DNA of 31,585 nucleotides from Candidatus Iainarchaeum sp. (GTDB lineage Archaea > Iainarchaeota > Iainarchaeia > Iainarchaeales > JAAZKV01): NCBI GenBank assembly GCA_028691435.1, contig JAQUZG010000006.1, positions 6,998-38,582 on the forward strand, written 5' to 3'. Shown here piece by piece: positions 13,470-22,051 of the stretch. How positions within the stretch are numbered: position 1 is the first letter of the stretch; each line of letters starts with the position of its first letter. Under the pieces are notes generated by a model. That model had not been told where the DNA came from, ran no database searches, and worked only from the letters and a program-made list of their open reading frames with translations. Made by a program: the position numbers and the translations under genes.

Positions 13470-15091
13470 ATCATATCCATTCCACCCATACCTTGTCCTG
13501 GCATTGGTGCTCTTGCTTTACTTGATCCAAGAATTATATCATCAATTCTTAAAATCATTTCAGCAACTTCACTTGCTGAATTTATTGCTTGTGTTTTTAC
13601 TGCAAGTGGTTCAATTACATCAGATTTTTTCATATCTTCAACTTTAGCTTTGTATACATTTATACCATAGTATTTTCCATCTTTTGCAGTGTGTTTACTT
13701 CTAAGTGTTACTATTGCATCAATTGGGTCCATACCTGCTGTTTCTGCTAAAGTTCTTGGAATTATTTCTAATGATTCAGCAAATGCTTCAATTGCAAGTT
13801 GTTCTCTTCCACCAATTGTTGTTGCAAAGTGTCTTAGTTTTAATGCTACTTCCATTTCGCAACTTCCGGCCCCAACTAAAACTTTTCCAATTCTTAATGA
13901 TGAAGAAACTGCTCCAATTGCATCAACAAGTGCTCTTTCTGTTTCATCAACAATGTGTTCTGTTCCACCTCTTATTAAAATTGAAACACTTTTTGGATTT
14001 TTACATCCTTCAACAAATACCATTGCATCTCCTGCAACTTTTTTTTCATAAACTGTTCCAGCTTTTCCTGTATCTTTTTGAGATAGTTCTTTTATTGTTG
14101 TTACAATTATTGCCCCTGTTGCTCTTGCAAGCGCATCCATATCAGATTTTTTTACTCGTCTTACAGCAATTATTCCTTTTTTTGCTAAATAGTGTTGTGC
14201 TAAATCATCAATTCCTTTTTGAGTAAAAACTACATTTGCTCCAGAATTAACTATTTTTTCAACCATGTCTTTTAATTCTCTTTCTTCTTTGTCGATGAAA
14301 GCTTGTAATTGTTCAGGAGTTGAAATTTCAATTTTTGTATCTGATTCAGGTTCTTTTACTTCTAATGCTAAATCAAGTAATGCGATTTTTGCATTTTCTA
14401 TTTTTCGTGGCATGCCAGTATGAACAATTTCTTTATCAATTACAATTCCAGAAATTAATTCAGTATCCTTTAATGATGCCCCAGTTTTTTTTTCAAGTTT
14501 TATATTATCTTGGTCTATAATTATTTTTGAATCTGTTTCTTCTGCAACACTTGAAATTGCGCCAACAACTAAATCTGATAATTCAGATGCTGATTCAGCA
14601 GCCTTACCAGTCATTGAAGTTAAAGCAATTGTTCGCATTAATTTTTTATCTTTAAATGTTATTGGATCTGCAATATCTTCATAATATTGTTTTGCTTTTT
14701 CTGCAGCTTGTCTATACCCATTAATTATTACACTTGGATGTATTGAATCGTCAAGTAATTTTTCTGCTTTTTCTAAAAATGTTCCAGCTAAAACTACAGC
14801 AGTTGTTGTCCCATCACCAACTTCTTTGTCTTGAGTTTTTGCTACGCCAACCATCATTTTTCCAACAGGGTGTTCAATTGCCATTTCTGATAAAATTGTT
14901 GCTCCATCATTTGAAACAATTACATCGCCCATATCATCAACAATCATTTTGTCCATTCCTTTTGGACCAAGTGTTGATTTTACTGCTTGAGCCACTGCTC
15001 TTGCAATTAAAATATTCATTCTTTGTGCATCTTTTCCTTTTGTTCTTCTTGCACCATCATTCATAAATGCATTTTCTTGTTGTTCAGCCAT
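13466..15091 (-). CDS. thsA: Thermosome subunit (group II chaperonin)
   Basis: At 541 residues it is full length for an archaeal chaperonin subunit. The signatures are all present: TLGPKGMDKMIVDDMGD (about 40-56), SNDGATIL, GDGTTTAVVLAG (92-103, nucleotide and Asp for ATP hydrolysis), the GVDDLA-like apical segment KGIDDLAQHYL, the hinge GAGSCEMEVALKL, and AGMDPIDAIVTLRSKH near the C-terminus. It ends in a Gly/Met tail (PGQGMGGMDMM), as many thermosomes do. It forms the double-ring ATP-driven folding chamber in the cytoplasm; as the only subunit seen here, it may form homo-oligomers. The start has a strong GAGGTGG site 4 bases before the ATG. Transcription seems to end at the hairpin element that includes the stop codon. 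Confidence 0.97.
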   Translation of the reverse strand: MAEQQENAFMNDGARRTKGKDAQRMNILIARAVAQAVKSTLGPKGMDKMIVDDMGDVIVSNDGATILSEMAIEHPVGKMMVGVAKTQDKEVGDGTTTAVVLAGTFLEKAEKLLDDSIHPSVIINGYRQAAEKAKQYYEDIADPITFKDKKLMRTIALTSMTGKAAESASELSDLVVGAISSVAEETDSKIIIDQDNIKLEKKTGASLKDTELISGIVIDKEIVHTGMPRKIENAKIALLDLALEVKEPESDTKIEISTPEQLQAFIDKEERELKDMVEKIVNSGANVVFTQKGIDDLAQHYLAKKGIIAVRRVKKSDMDALARATGAIIVTTIKELSQKDTGKAGTVYEKKVAGDAMVFVEGCKNPKSVSILIRGGTEHIVDETERALVDAIGAVSSSLRIGKVLVGAGSCEMEVALKLRHFATTIGGREQLAIEAFAESLEIIPRTLAETAGMDPIDAIVTLRSKHTAKDGKYYGINVYKAKVEDMKKSDVIEPLAVKTQAINSASEVAEMILRIDDIILGSSKARAPMPGQGMGGMDMM

Positions 15092-15313
15092 AAAACCACC
15101 TCAATTTTAATCTTACAATTAGATTTAATTTAATTAATTAAGTAAAAAAAAGAGTTAAAAAGGTTGTGATATAGAAAAAAATATTTTATGTATAATTTAT
15201 GTTGATTAATCAATAATTAATAAATGAATAACAAATAGTAAAATAATAATTATTAAAAATAAAAAAATAAATTTACTAACAGTTAAATAATCTATTAACA
15301 AATAATTAATTAG

Positions 15314-15868
15314 ATGGAATTTATTAAATTAAAACAAATTGACAAAGGCTGGAGTAGTTTTATTTATTTAGTTAAAGAAAAAACTACAAATAAAATTTAT
15401 ATCCTTAAGGAAACTAGAGAAAAAAGTAATCGAAAAGAATTAGCTAAAAGAGAAGGCAGCATGTTATCATTAGCAAATAGTGTTGGAATTGGACCAAAAA
15501 TAAAAAAAATTGATTATGAAAATAATGGGGTAATCATGGAGTATATAAAAGGAAAAGAAATTAGCAAATTTATTTTTGAAGATTTTGAAAAAATTACGAA
15601 ATACCAATTATATGAACTGATTAAAGATTTGTATAGACAATTATACAAATTAGATAAAATAAATCTAAGTCATAATCAATTGCTTGGTGGAAAAAATATT
15701 TTAATAACAAAAAAAAGAAAAAATTATTTTCCAATAATTATTGATTTTGAAAAATCCAATTTAAAAGAAAAAACTAAAAATATTGGACAAATTGATTCAT
15801 TTTTATTTTATAATCCTAACTCAGAAATTGCTAAAAAAATTAGAGAAAAATTAGAAATAAAATTATAA
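15314..15868 (+). CDS. Predicted Ser/Thr protein kinase (COG2112-like, 184 aa)
   Basis: This is a short kinase-fold protein of the RIO/Bud32-like type. A Gly-poor first loop (IDKGWSSFIYLV) is followed by the ATP Lys in IYILKETREK, the helix C Glu in ELAKREGSMLSL, and the hinge region GVIMEYIKGKEI. In place of the usual catalytic HxD-x4-N loop it has LSHNQLLGGKNILI, then IIIDFEKSNLK with the metal-binding Asp. The 'xxHxQL....KNILI....PIIIDFEKS' pattern is that of archaeal COG2112 predicted kinases. Targets are unknown. The gene is transcribed rightward, away from the thermosome gene, and lies alone. No clear ribosome site precedes the ATG, so it may be leaderless. Confidence 0.75.
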   Translation: MEFIKLKQIDKGWSSFIYLVKEKTTNKIYILKETREKSNRKELAKREGSMLSLANSVGIGPKIKKIDYENNGVIMEYIKGKEISKFIFEDFEKITKYQLYELIKDLYRQLYKLDKINLSHNQLLGGKNILITKKRKNYFPIIIDFEKSNLKEKTKNIGQIDSFLFYNPNSEIAKKIREKLEIKL

Positions 15869-15928
15869 CTATCAATCACCTAATCAAATAAATATTAATT
15901 AAACTAAATTAAAAAATAGATAAAAAGT

Positions 15929-16705
15929 TTATAATTTAAACTTTCTATTTATTTCACTTTTTAATATTTCACAAGCTGTTTTAATAGATTCCATTTGTTG
16001 AATTATTCGCTCTTTTTCAAGTTCAATTTCAGCTATTGCTTCATAAGGTTCTATTGCATCCTTAAACATACTTCTATCAATATATGGATATTGATAAGTA
16101 TCCATTTTTTTAGAGACTGCTAAAACTATTTTTCCAAGCCAAATATTTAATCCTCTTTTAACTGGACCTTTAATTGTTTTTCCATCATCTAAAGCACTTC
16201 TTAATTTATTTGTAATTGTCGCTTTTGGGAAAGGAAGTTCCGAATCCAAATCAATAGTTATTTTACTTGCCCTATTTTCTGAATCAATTTTTGAAATTAC
16301 TTCATTACATTCATTTTGTATTTTATCAAATTTTTTTATTAATTCATTTTTTTGATTTTCTAAATCAGTAATTTCTTCATAAGGTGCAATAGAATTTTTT
16401 AACATATCATAATTTACAAAAGTATATGGTTGTGAATTCATTTTTGTTGCAATTCTATTAACCATTTCTGCAACCCAAATATTCATTTCATCTTTTACAT
16501 TTCCTTTAATTTGTTTCCCAACAGTAACATTTTTTCTAACTAATTTTGTAATTGTGGCTCTTGGAAAAGGTAATTTTGAATCATCAGTTGTATCAGAAGC
16601 ACTATTTGAATCAACAATTTCATCTTTTTCATCTTCAATAGACTCGTCAACATCATTTTCTTCAATTATTTCTTCATCTTCAAAAACAGTTTTTTCATCA
16701 ACCAT
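15929..16705 (-). CDS. Double histone-fold/coiled-coil protein (258 aa)
   Basis: Two copies of a 112-residue module follow an acidic N-terminus (1-43). Module 1: histone-like fold about 45-110, beginning LPFPRATITKLVRKN, a long central helix KDEMNIWVAEMVNRIATKM, then a loop and third helix YTFVNYDMLKNSI; then a coiled coil about 111-143. Module 2: LPFPKATITNKLRSA at 157, KRGLNIWLGKIVLAVSKKM, YPYIDRSMFKDAI, coiled coil about 222-258. Archaeal histones show the same order: LPIAP-x-x-RIIK, a long helix, then a T-V/I-x-x-x-D-I helix 3. Helices 1-2-3 with a strap loop are therefore inferred, by eye, not by a profile search. Ribosome site GGTGAG precedes the ATG. Likely role: DNA bridging or architecture, with histone folds paired within one chain or between chains. 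It could instead be a different three-helix DNA-binding repeat. Confidence 0.65.
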   Translation of the reverse strand: MVDEKTVFEDEEIIEENDVDESIEDEKDEIVDSNSASDTTDDSKLPFPRATITKLVRKNVTVGKQIKGNVKDEMNIWVAEMVNRIATKMNSQPYTFVNYDMLKNSIAPYEEITDLENQKNELIKKFDKIQNECNEVISKIDSENRASKITIDLDSELPFPKATITNKLRSALDDGKTIKGPVKRGLNIWLGKIVLAVSKKMDTYQYPYIDRSMFKDAIEPYEAIAEIELEKERIIQQMESIKTACEILKSEINRKFKL

Positions 16706-16875
16706 AATAACTCACCTAATCCTTAATATCATTAAATAATTTTTAAAACATTTATAATAAAAAGGAATAGGGTTAGTTATAATTTTTTATTAATTTAATT
16801 AAATAACCCAAGTAAAATTAAAACAAATAAACAAACAATAATTATGTATAATTTGTATGATTGTTTTTGAAGAAT

Positions 16876-17721
16876 TTATTTTCTAATTAAAAGATTTTCA
16901 TTTTTATTAAAATCTTTTTCAAAAATATTTAAAATTACACCTGAATAAATTTTATTTTTACAAATATTTGAATCAACTTCATTAAATGTTAATTCTAAAG
17001 AAAAAGTAGTTAAAACATTTGAATCAATACGCAAATAATTACAAGCAGATGATTGATCGTTAAAATAAATATTTATGTTTTGATCTATTGAATGAAGTAT
17101 AATCACACTTGACAAATTATCTTTTGAAATATTTGTTGTTAAACTAATTTCTTTTGTAAGATTATTATAATAATTAAAATCTAAATTCGCTACTGGAGAA
17201 GAAGAATTAATTTGATTTTGAGAATCAATAAAATTATTTGAATTAATATCTAATTTTATTGAAGCTAATTCTTTTGTTCCACCAATACAAATTCCGCTAG
17301 AATCAAAATTTCTAGTTATATTAATATCATTTGAAATAAAATTAATTGAATTAGATTCAATTATATTTGACAAATTAACAAACGAATTGGAATATTTTAA
17401 TTTAACAAATGAATTTATTTTGCCATTGTAATCTAAAATAAAATTAGAAAAATCATTTTTTGAAATATAATTTAAATTACCATCAACCTTTAATTTATTA
17501 CAATCTAAAAAATCAATCAAAGAAAATTGAGATAAATTAAAAATATCAAATGAAATATCATCACTTAAATTACTCAACTGTTTATATTCAATAGATTGAA
17601 TTGCAATTGATTTAGAGTTGTTAAAATTATTTAATTCTATTTGAGACAATGCAACAAGTGTCGAAAACAAAATTATTGCAGAAATTGCAAAAAAGAAACC
17701 TTTTTTGTTAAATTTAAACAT
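16876..17721 (-). CDS. Pilin-like protein 7, large, lacks Glu+5 (281 aa)
   Basis: This is the last gene of the pilus operon. The N-terminus has a type IV prepilin-like layout: basic FKFNKKG, then FFFAISAIILFSTLVALSQI. Cleavage would be after Gly (KG^F). The usual Glu at +5 of the mature protein is absent. The C-terminal domain (about 250 residues) is Asn/Ser-rich, predicted beta-strand-rich, with a few Cys. Large pseudopilins without Glu5 occur in type II secretion (GspK type), where they cap the filament; that comparison is an inference. I start at ATG 17721, preceded by GGGGTGTGG. The upstream TTG at 17739 lies in that ribosome site. It overlaps the previous gene by 8 bases. Confidence 0.65.
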   Translation of the reverse strand: MFKFNKKGFFFAISAIILFSTLVALSQIELNNFNNSKSIAIQSIEYKQLSNLSDDISFDIFNLSQFSLIDFLDCNKLKVDGNLNYISKNDFSNFILDYNGKINSFVKLKYSNSFVNLSNIIESNSINFISNDINITRNFDSSGICIGGTKELASIKLDINSNNFIDSQNQINSSSPVANLDFNYYNNLTKEISLTTNISKDNLSSVIILHSIDQNINIYFNDQSSACNYLRIDSNVLTTFSLELTFNEVDSNICKNKIYSGVILNIFEKDFNKNENLLIRK

Positions 17722-18190
17722 TTTTAGTCCACACCCCAATAGTAAATGTATTGTAACTAAAATTATTAGAAATATTTTTTGAAATCATTGTTCTTGATGA
17801 ATAATAGGTATTTATAGAATTATTTAAACACTCATCTTTTAACATATAAAAAATTGGATCATTTGATGAATTATAAATAGTTAAATCAGCACAATACCCA
17901 ACAGGAACATTATTTAAAACCAATTTTATTTGCGTGATTAAATCTGGTGAATAATTTGTTGAAATTAAATTTGATAATAAATTTGATTTTTCAAAAGAAA
18001 TTGACAAATCATTAGATAAATCAATTAATTTAATATCATTAGTATAATTAGTATTTAATTGGGATAAATAAAGAAAAGTAACACTCATTAAAAGTGATAA
18101 AAAAACCAACGCTAATAAAGAATCAAATGAAATTACAAACCCTTTTGATTTTGAACTAGATCCATTAAATAAAAATTTAATTGTAACCAT
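17714..18190 (-). CDS. Pilin-like protein 6 (158 aa)
   Basis: A basic N-terminus (SSSKSKG) precedes a hydrophobic segment, FVISFDSLLALVFLSLLMSV, with a likely cleavage between Gly and Phe (KG^F). The acidic residue is at +6 (Asp), not Glu at +5. The rest is a small Asn/Ser-rich extracellular domain with two Cys (YCADLTIYN...DECLNNS) suited to a disulfide. A GGGGAT ribosome site precedes the start. It overlaps its neighbours by 14 and 8 bases, so translation is coupled across the operon. Probable minor pilin. Confidence 0.65.
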   Translation of the reverse strand: MVTIKFLFNGSSSKSKGFVISFDSLLALVFLSLLMSVTFLYLSQLNTNYTNDIKLIDLSNDLSISFEKSNLLSNLISTNYSPDLITQIKLVLNNVPVGYCADLTIYNSSNDPIFYMLKDECLNNSINTYYSSRTMISKNISNNFSYNTFTIGVWTKNV

Positions 18191-18725
18191 AAGAAATTAT
18201 CCCCTTAAATAAATATATTGAATCATTAAATATAACTATTCGTTCATTATAAATTTTTGAAGTGGCATTTGGAGAAATAATTCCTGAAGTAACTTCAATT
18301 TTATTTGTAGACAAATTAGTTAATTCAAACATAAAATCATATTTTCCTAAACCCAATTTTTCTTTAGTCAAAGTATAATTTTCATCAAGATACTTTGCTA
18401 ATTTTAAAATTTTTTGTTCAGTTAATATATTTTTTGAATAAGCTAACCCAAAAAAATTAATATCATCCAAAAAAATTCTGTCTTCTTGCCAATTTGATGG
18501 AACACCAGGCGTTAAAATTAATGTTGAGTTAACATTAGTTATTGTAGAATTTAATTTCTCACTTGAATTATAATAAGATATAGTTGATGAAACATTTTGA
18601 CTAAAAACAAAAAAAAGAGTTAAAACTATTAAAAAGAAAAATATTCCAAGAATTAAATCTTGAGAAAAAAATTGGCCCTTTGCATTTAGACAAATTAATT
18701 TTTTAGAAATATTTAATCTAGTCAT
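18177..18725 (-). CDS. Pilin-like protein 5 (182 aa)
   Basis: The class III signal peptide reads KLICLNAKG^QFFSQDLILG, followed by a hydrophobic stretch IFFFLIVLTLFFVFSQNV. Position +1 is Gln as in canonical archaeal prepilins, but +5 is Gln and +6 Asp instead of Glu+5. The mature domain has Asn/Ser-rich strands. It overlaps the upstream pilin gene by 8 bases and the downstream one by 14. Probable minor pilin of the same filament. Confidence 0.7.
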   Translation of the reverse strand: MTRLNISKKLICLNAKGQFFSQDLILGIFFFLIVLTLFFVFSQNVSSTISYYNSSEKLNSTITNVNSTLILTPGVPSNWQEDRIFLDDINFFGLAYSKNILTEQKILKLAKYLDENYTLTKEKLGLGKYDFMFELTNLSTNKIEVTSGIISPNATSKIYNERIVIFNDSIYLFKGIISYGYN

Positions 18726-19125
18726 TATTTTTCACCAAAACAAAATTTTCTTTTCTTTGAAAAATTATTTTTCCATTAAAATCAACAACTTGATTATCAA
18801 TATTTCCAAAAAAAGTTGAATCCACAAATAAATTAGAATCATACCACACTTCAACAGTGTTTTTTGAAAAAACAATAAATTTGTTCGCCCCATTCCAAAC
18901 AATATTATCTTCAATGATTAAATTTGAATCATTTAAAGACAAATTTGTAATGTTTGATGAAATCTTATCAGCAATATTTTGTGCATCAAAAGATTTAGAA
19001 AAATTAGAATTAATTTCTGTTTTATTAAAAAATAGAAATAAAACAAATAAAAAGATAAATGAAACAATAATTACTGAAACTACAAATTCTATCGATAATT
19101 GTCCTTTTTTAGAAATCATATTCAT
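18718..19125 (-). CDS. Pilin-like protein 4, canonical class III signal (135 aa)
   Basis: The signal peptide is ISKKG^QLSIEFVVSVIIV with Gln+1 and Glu+5, the form recognised by archaeal prepilin peptidases (PibD/FlaK/EppA), followed by the hydrophobic filament-core helix. The mature domain is small (about 100 residues), with predicted strands and no Cys. GGTGA lies 3-4 bases before the ATG. A structural or minor pilin; which one cannot be told from sequence. Confidence 0.75.
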   Translation of the reverse strand: MNMISKKGQLSIEFVVSVIIVSFIFLFVLFLFFNKTEINSNFSKSFDAQNIADKISSNITNLSLNDSNLIIEDNIVWNGANKFIVFSKNTVEVWYDSNLFVDSTFFGNIDNQVVDFNGKIIFQRKENFVLVKNND

Positions 19126-19134
19126 TTTTCACCA

Positions 19135-19563
19135 TTAATTTGTTATGTTAATTACTCCATTATTATTGGTCAATATAAATTTTGAAGAAGTTGTAAAAAA
19201 GTTTCCATCAACTAAAAAACTTGTTTTTTTAGTTATTGATTCACCATAAATTGAAATTGAAATTTCTTGATTTCTAATATATGATGCAAGTTTATTAAAA
19301 TCACTTGGTAATAAAACAGTTATTTCTTTAAAAGAATTATTTCCATCTAAATACAAATTTTTTGCTTCGGTAGAAAGAATTGTCACAGCATTTAATGCAA
19401 CATCTTTTTGAGAATTTTGAGAAGAAGTTAATTGATAATCAAATAAAATTAATATAAAAATTGTCAATAACAATAAGGAAATTGAAAAAATAATTATTGA
19501 TTCAATAGTTGCTTGCCCTGATGAAGAAAAAAAATTTAATCTGTTTAACAAGTCAGTTTTCAT
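19135..19563 (-). CDS. Pilin-like protein 3, canonical class III signal (142 aa)
   Basis: The signal FFSSSG^QATIESIIIFSISL has Gln+1 and Glu+5. A hydrophobic helix (LLLLTIFILILFDYQ) follows, then a domain of about 100 residues containing ATLSTEAKNLYLDG-like strands and a C-terminal beta hairpin (KFILTNNNGVINIT). I use ATG 19563; a TTG at 19578 is possible but adds residues that do not improve the signal. No prepilin peptidase gene is visible in the window. Confidence 0.75.
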   Translation of the reverse strand: MKTDLLNRLNFFSSSGQATIESIIIFSISLLLLTIFILILFDYQLTSSQNSQKDVALNAVTILSTEAKNLYLDGNNSFKEITVLLPSDFNKLASYIRNQEISISIYGESITKKTSFLVDGNFFTTSSKFILTNNNGVINITN

Positions 19564-19659
19564 AAGATATACACTCAATTTAAGTATTTATTAATTACTA
19601 ATTAAGTTTTAGATTGATTATTCAATAAACAAAATAATGATTATAATAATACAAACATA

Positions 19660-20406
19660 TTAATTTGAATTTAATGAAATAAAAAAAGTTTTTGTTAAAT
19701 TTTTATCATCAAATTCTGCAATAAAAGAAATTGTCCCAAAATTTAAATCATTTTCTAAAATTGATTCTTTTTGAATTTTAAAAATTAATTCTTTTTTTGA
19801 ATATTCATTTAAATCAAAAGGATCTAAAGATTGTAAGCTTGAGGATGAAAGTAAATAATTTGACTCAAAATTAACATCTAAATAGATTTTTAATTTTTTA
19901 TTAAAATTGTTATTTAAACTAAATTGAATTTCGTTAGAATCTTGATTAAAAATAGTGTCCTGAATTACTTCAAAATAAGAAGTATTAAATAAAATTTTAT
20001 TCCCATCTTTTGTTAAATAAATTGTTTGTTTTCCATAATTTGTAAGTTCTCCTTGAATTGGATAATCTAAGAAAGTAATTATATTTGAACCATCAACAAA
20101 TTTTAAAATAATTACATTATTATCGAAATAACTTTTTGTTAAATCAACAGTTTGAGGAATATCAATAATAATTTTTTTAAAAGATCCATTTTCTAAATTT
20201 GATAAAATTGAAGTACTTTCTTTTAATTCAGTTAAAAAAGTATTTACTTTTGAATTAGAATAAGTATCAAATGAAACAAAATATTGATTAAATCCCACAA
20301 TATAAATTAGTAAAATTATAGATAACCCAATTGATAAAAGAATCATGAATTCAATTGTAGTTTGCCCAGATAAATTTAGTTTGTAATTTAAATTTTTAGA
20401 AAACAT
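19660..20406 (-). CDS. Pilin-like protein 2, canonical class III signal (248 aa)
   Basis: The signal KLNLSG^QTTIEFMILLSIGL carries Gln+1 and Glu+5, followed by LSIILLIYIVGFNQYFV. The C-terminal domain of about 210 residues is larger than in the neighbours and looks like two beta-sandwich-type stretches (IILKFVDGSNIITFLDYP; KKLKIYLDVNFESNYL). It may be an accessory pilin presenting a binding domain. It lies 30 bases after the first pilin gene and 81 bases before the third. Confidence 0.75.
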   Translation of the reverse strand: MFSKNLNYKLNLSGQTTIEFMILLSIGLSIILLIYIVGFNQYFVSFDTYSNSKVNTFLTELKESTSILSNLENGSFKKIIIDIPQTVDLTKSYFDNNVIILKFVDGSNIITFLDYPIQGELTNYGKQTIYLTKDGNKILFNTSYFEVIQDTIFNQDSNEIQFSLNNNFNKKLKIYLDVNFESNYLLSSSSLQSLDPFDLNEYSKKELIFKIQKESILENDLNFGTISFIAEFDDKNLTKTFFISLNSN

Positions 20407-20436
20407 ACAATAAATAGTCGATTGAGATATATAATT

Positions 20437-20931
20437 TTAATTACATTCAAAAGTTATTGCACTGATACCTGTTTGAATCCTACTAATACCTGATAAGGAA
20501 GCATAACCAATAGATATGTCTCCCATTGGCACAGTAATTATAATATTTTTTGAATTTTCAACTAGACAATCAGATATCTTTGAATTTGATGTTAAAATTT
20601 TTTTTTCACCAGGCCCCAAATCAAATCTAGTTTGATTATCAATATAATTTCCAATTTTTACTTGATTAAAAGTTAATTTAGAATCCTTTTTATTCTCAAT
20701 CACGATTTGAAAATAATTATCTTTATTAACACTCCAATCAGTTATTGCAAATGGTTGAAAAGATGACCAAGTAGATTTTTGAGCAACAACGATATCCGAT
20801 GTTGAAGCAAATGAATTAAATACTACTCCAATAATCAACAATAAAATAACAATTACAACTGCAACGACAATGAGATATTCAATTATGCCCTGACCAGACA
20901 AATATTTTTTTAAATTTAAATTTTTTTCCAT
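20437..20931 (-). CDS. Pilin-like protein 1, canonical class III signal, candidate major pilin (164 aa)
   Basis: The signal is LKKYLSG^QGIIEYLIVVAV with Gln+1 and Glu+5, then VVIVILLLIIGVVFNSFAST. The mature domain contains WSSFQPFAITDWSVNKDNY and two Cys (DCLVEN; the final ECN). Its first place after the platform genes, the clean signal and moderate size make it the best candidate for a main pilin. I start at ATG 20931, which has GTGAG 4-5 bases upstream; an upstream in-frame start at 20958 would add MVGMGFVSF and lacks a ribosome site. Confidence 0.72.
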   Translation of the reverse strand: MEKNLNLKKYLSGQGIIEYLIVVAVVIVILLLIIGVVFNSFASTSDIVVAQKSTWSSFQPFAITDWSVNKDNYFQIVIENKKDSKLTFNQVKIGNYIDNQTRFDLGPGEKKILTSNSKISDCLVENSKNIIITVPMGDISIGYASLSGISRIQTGISAITFECN

Positions 20932-20992
20932 AAAACTCACAAAACCCATACCAACCACAGCATATAATAAATTAACTTATTTAAATAATTAA

Positions 20993-22051
20993 TTAAATTG
21001 GAATCATCCCTTGCACAAAAACATTCATTACTCCAAGCACTAAATAAAACACAACCACGGCTAAAACGAAAATAATAGGGGCAAATTTTAAACCATGAAT
21101 TATTTTTTCACCACCAATAACCCCAATAAATACCCCTGCAAGAATTGAATTAAATAAAATAATTATTAAACTAATATTTGTCATAAACTCAGCATCAATA
21201 TCAACACCTGAAAAACCCATACCTGTTATAGAAACAGCATCTAAATTTTGTGAATTTGGAGACAATGTTGAAGTTTTTGTTTCAATAACTGAAATTACTG
21301 AAAGAAATTGAATACTTATCGCTAAAAGTAAGGGGGAAGCTATAATTACAATAAATGCAATAAAGATCAGATACATTTTAGTAGAAACAATTAATTCACG
21401 TTTTAACAAATTTGTTTGTTTTATATCATTGGCATTTGCTTCAACAAGTTGTGCTAATTTTCCACCAGAACGTAAAGCATATGAAAAAAAGTTTGTTGTA
21501 TCTTTTAACATTTTTGAATCAATTCTCAACGAGATATCTCTTAAGGATTCAGAAAAAGATTGTAATCCAAGTCCTTTTTTTGTAGCAACTTTAATTTCTT
21601 CACTAAGTGGACCAAACTCGGGCCTAACTGCAGCTCTAAAAGCATAAAATGGAGTCATCCCACTTTTTAAATTACTTCCAACCAAATATAAAAAATCAGG
21701 TAATATTGATTCAACAAGTTTTTTTCTACCATCAATCACATAATTTAAATGTAAAAAAAATAACATTTGAGCAAGAACAAATCCAAAAACAAATAACCCA
21801 AGCATTAAAACAAATTTTAATTGAGGAGCAAAATAAAATTTAGTATTAAACAAAGTATTAGAAAGTGGAAAAATTGAATATGGAATTAAAAACAAAATTA
21901 ATCCAAATAATAATGCAAAAAAGATTCGTTTTCCAAACCAAATTTTTGGATCGTCTCTTGATCCAGCATAAACAAGAAATTTTTTTATTCTTAACACAAA
22001 TCTTTTTGGTAAGAAAAATGAAAAAAGTAAAGCAATATTTTGAATAATCAT
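20993..22051 (-). CDS. Pilus platform membrane protein, TadC/FlaJ (GspF) family, copy 2 (352 aa)
   Basis: This is a type II secretion F domain: DFLYLVGSNLKSGMTPFYAF opens the cytoplasmic helical bundle, and FSYALRSGGKLAQLVEANAN is the conserved RSGG-type segment. Hydrophobic segments lie before it (two near 42-105) and after it (about 225-255 and two at the C-terminus). Length and topology suit an archaeal TadC/FlaJ half. It sits in the cytoplasmic membrane and couples the ATPase to filament assembly. It overlaps the first copy by 4 bases (ATGA). Two different platform proteins encoded in tandem probably form a heteromer, as in Tad-type pili (TadB and TadC). Confidence 0.85.
   Translation of the reverse strand: MIIQNIALLFSFFLPKRFVLRIKKFLVYAGSRDDPKIWFGKRIFFALLFGLILFLIPYSIFPLSNTLFNTKFYFAPQLKFVLMLGLFVFGFVLAQMLFFLHLNYVIDGRKKLVESILPDFLYLVGSNLKSGMTPFYAFRAAVRPEFGPLSEEIKVATKKGLGLQSFSESLRDISLRIDSKMLKDTTNFFSYALRSGGKLAQLVEANANDIKQTNLLKRELIVSTKMYLIFIAFIVIIASPLLLAISIQFLSVISVIETKTSTLSPNSQNLDAVSITGMGFSGVDIDAEFMTNISLIIILFNSILAGVFIGVIGGEKIIHGLKFAPIIFVLAVVVFYLVLGVMNVFVQGMIPI

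Noticed and set aside
13705..15066. Several plus-strand open frames opposite the thermosome gene
   Set aside because: They are Leu/Gln-rich shadows of a highly conserved chaperonin and have no start signals or family features.
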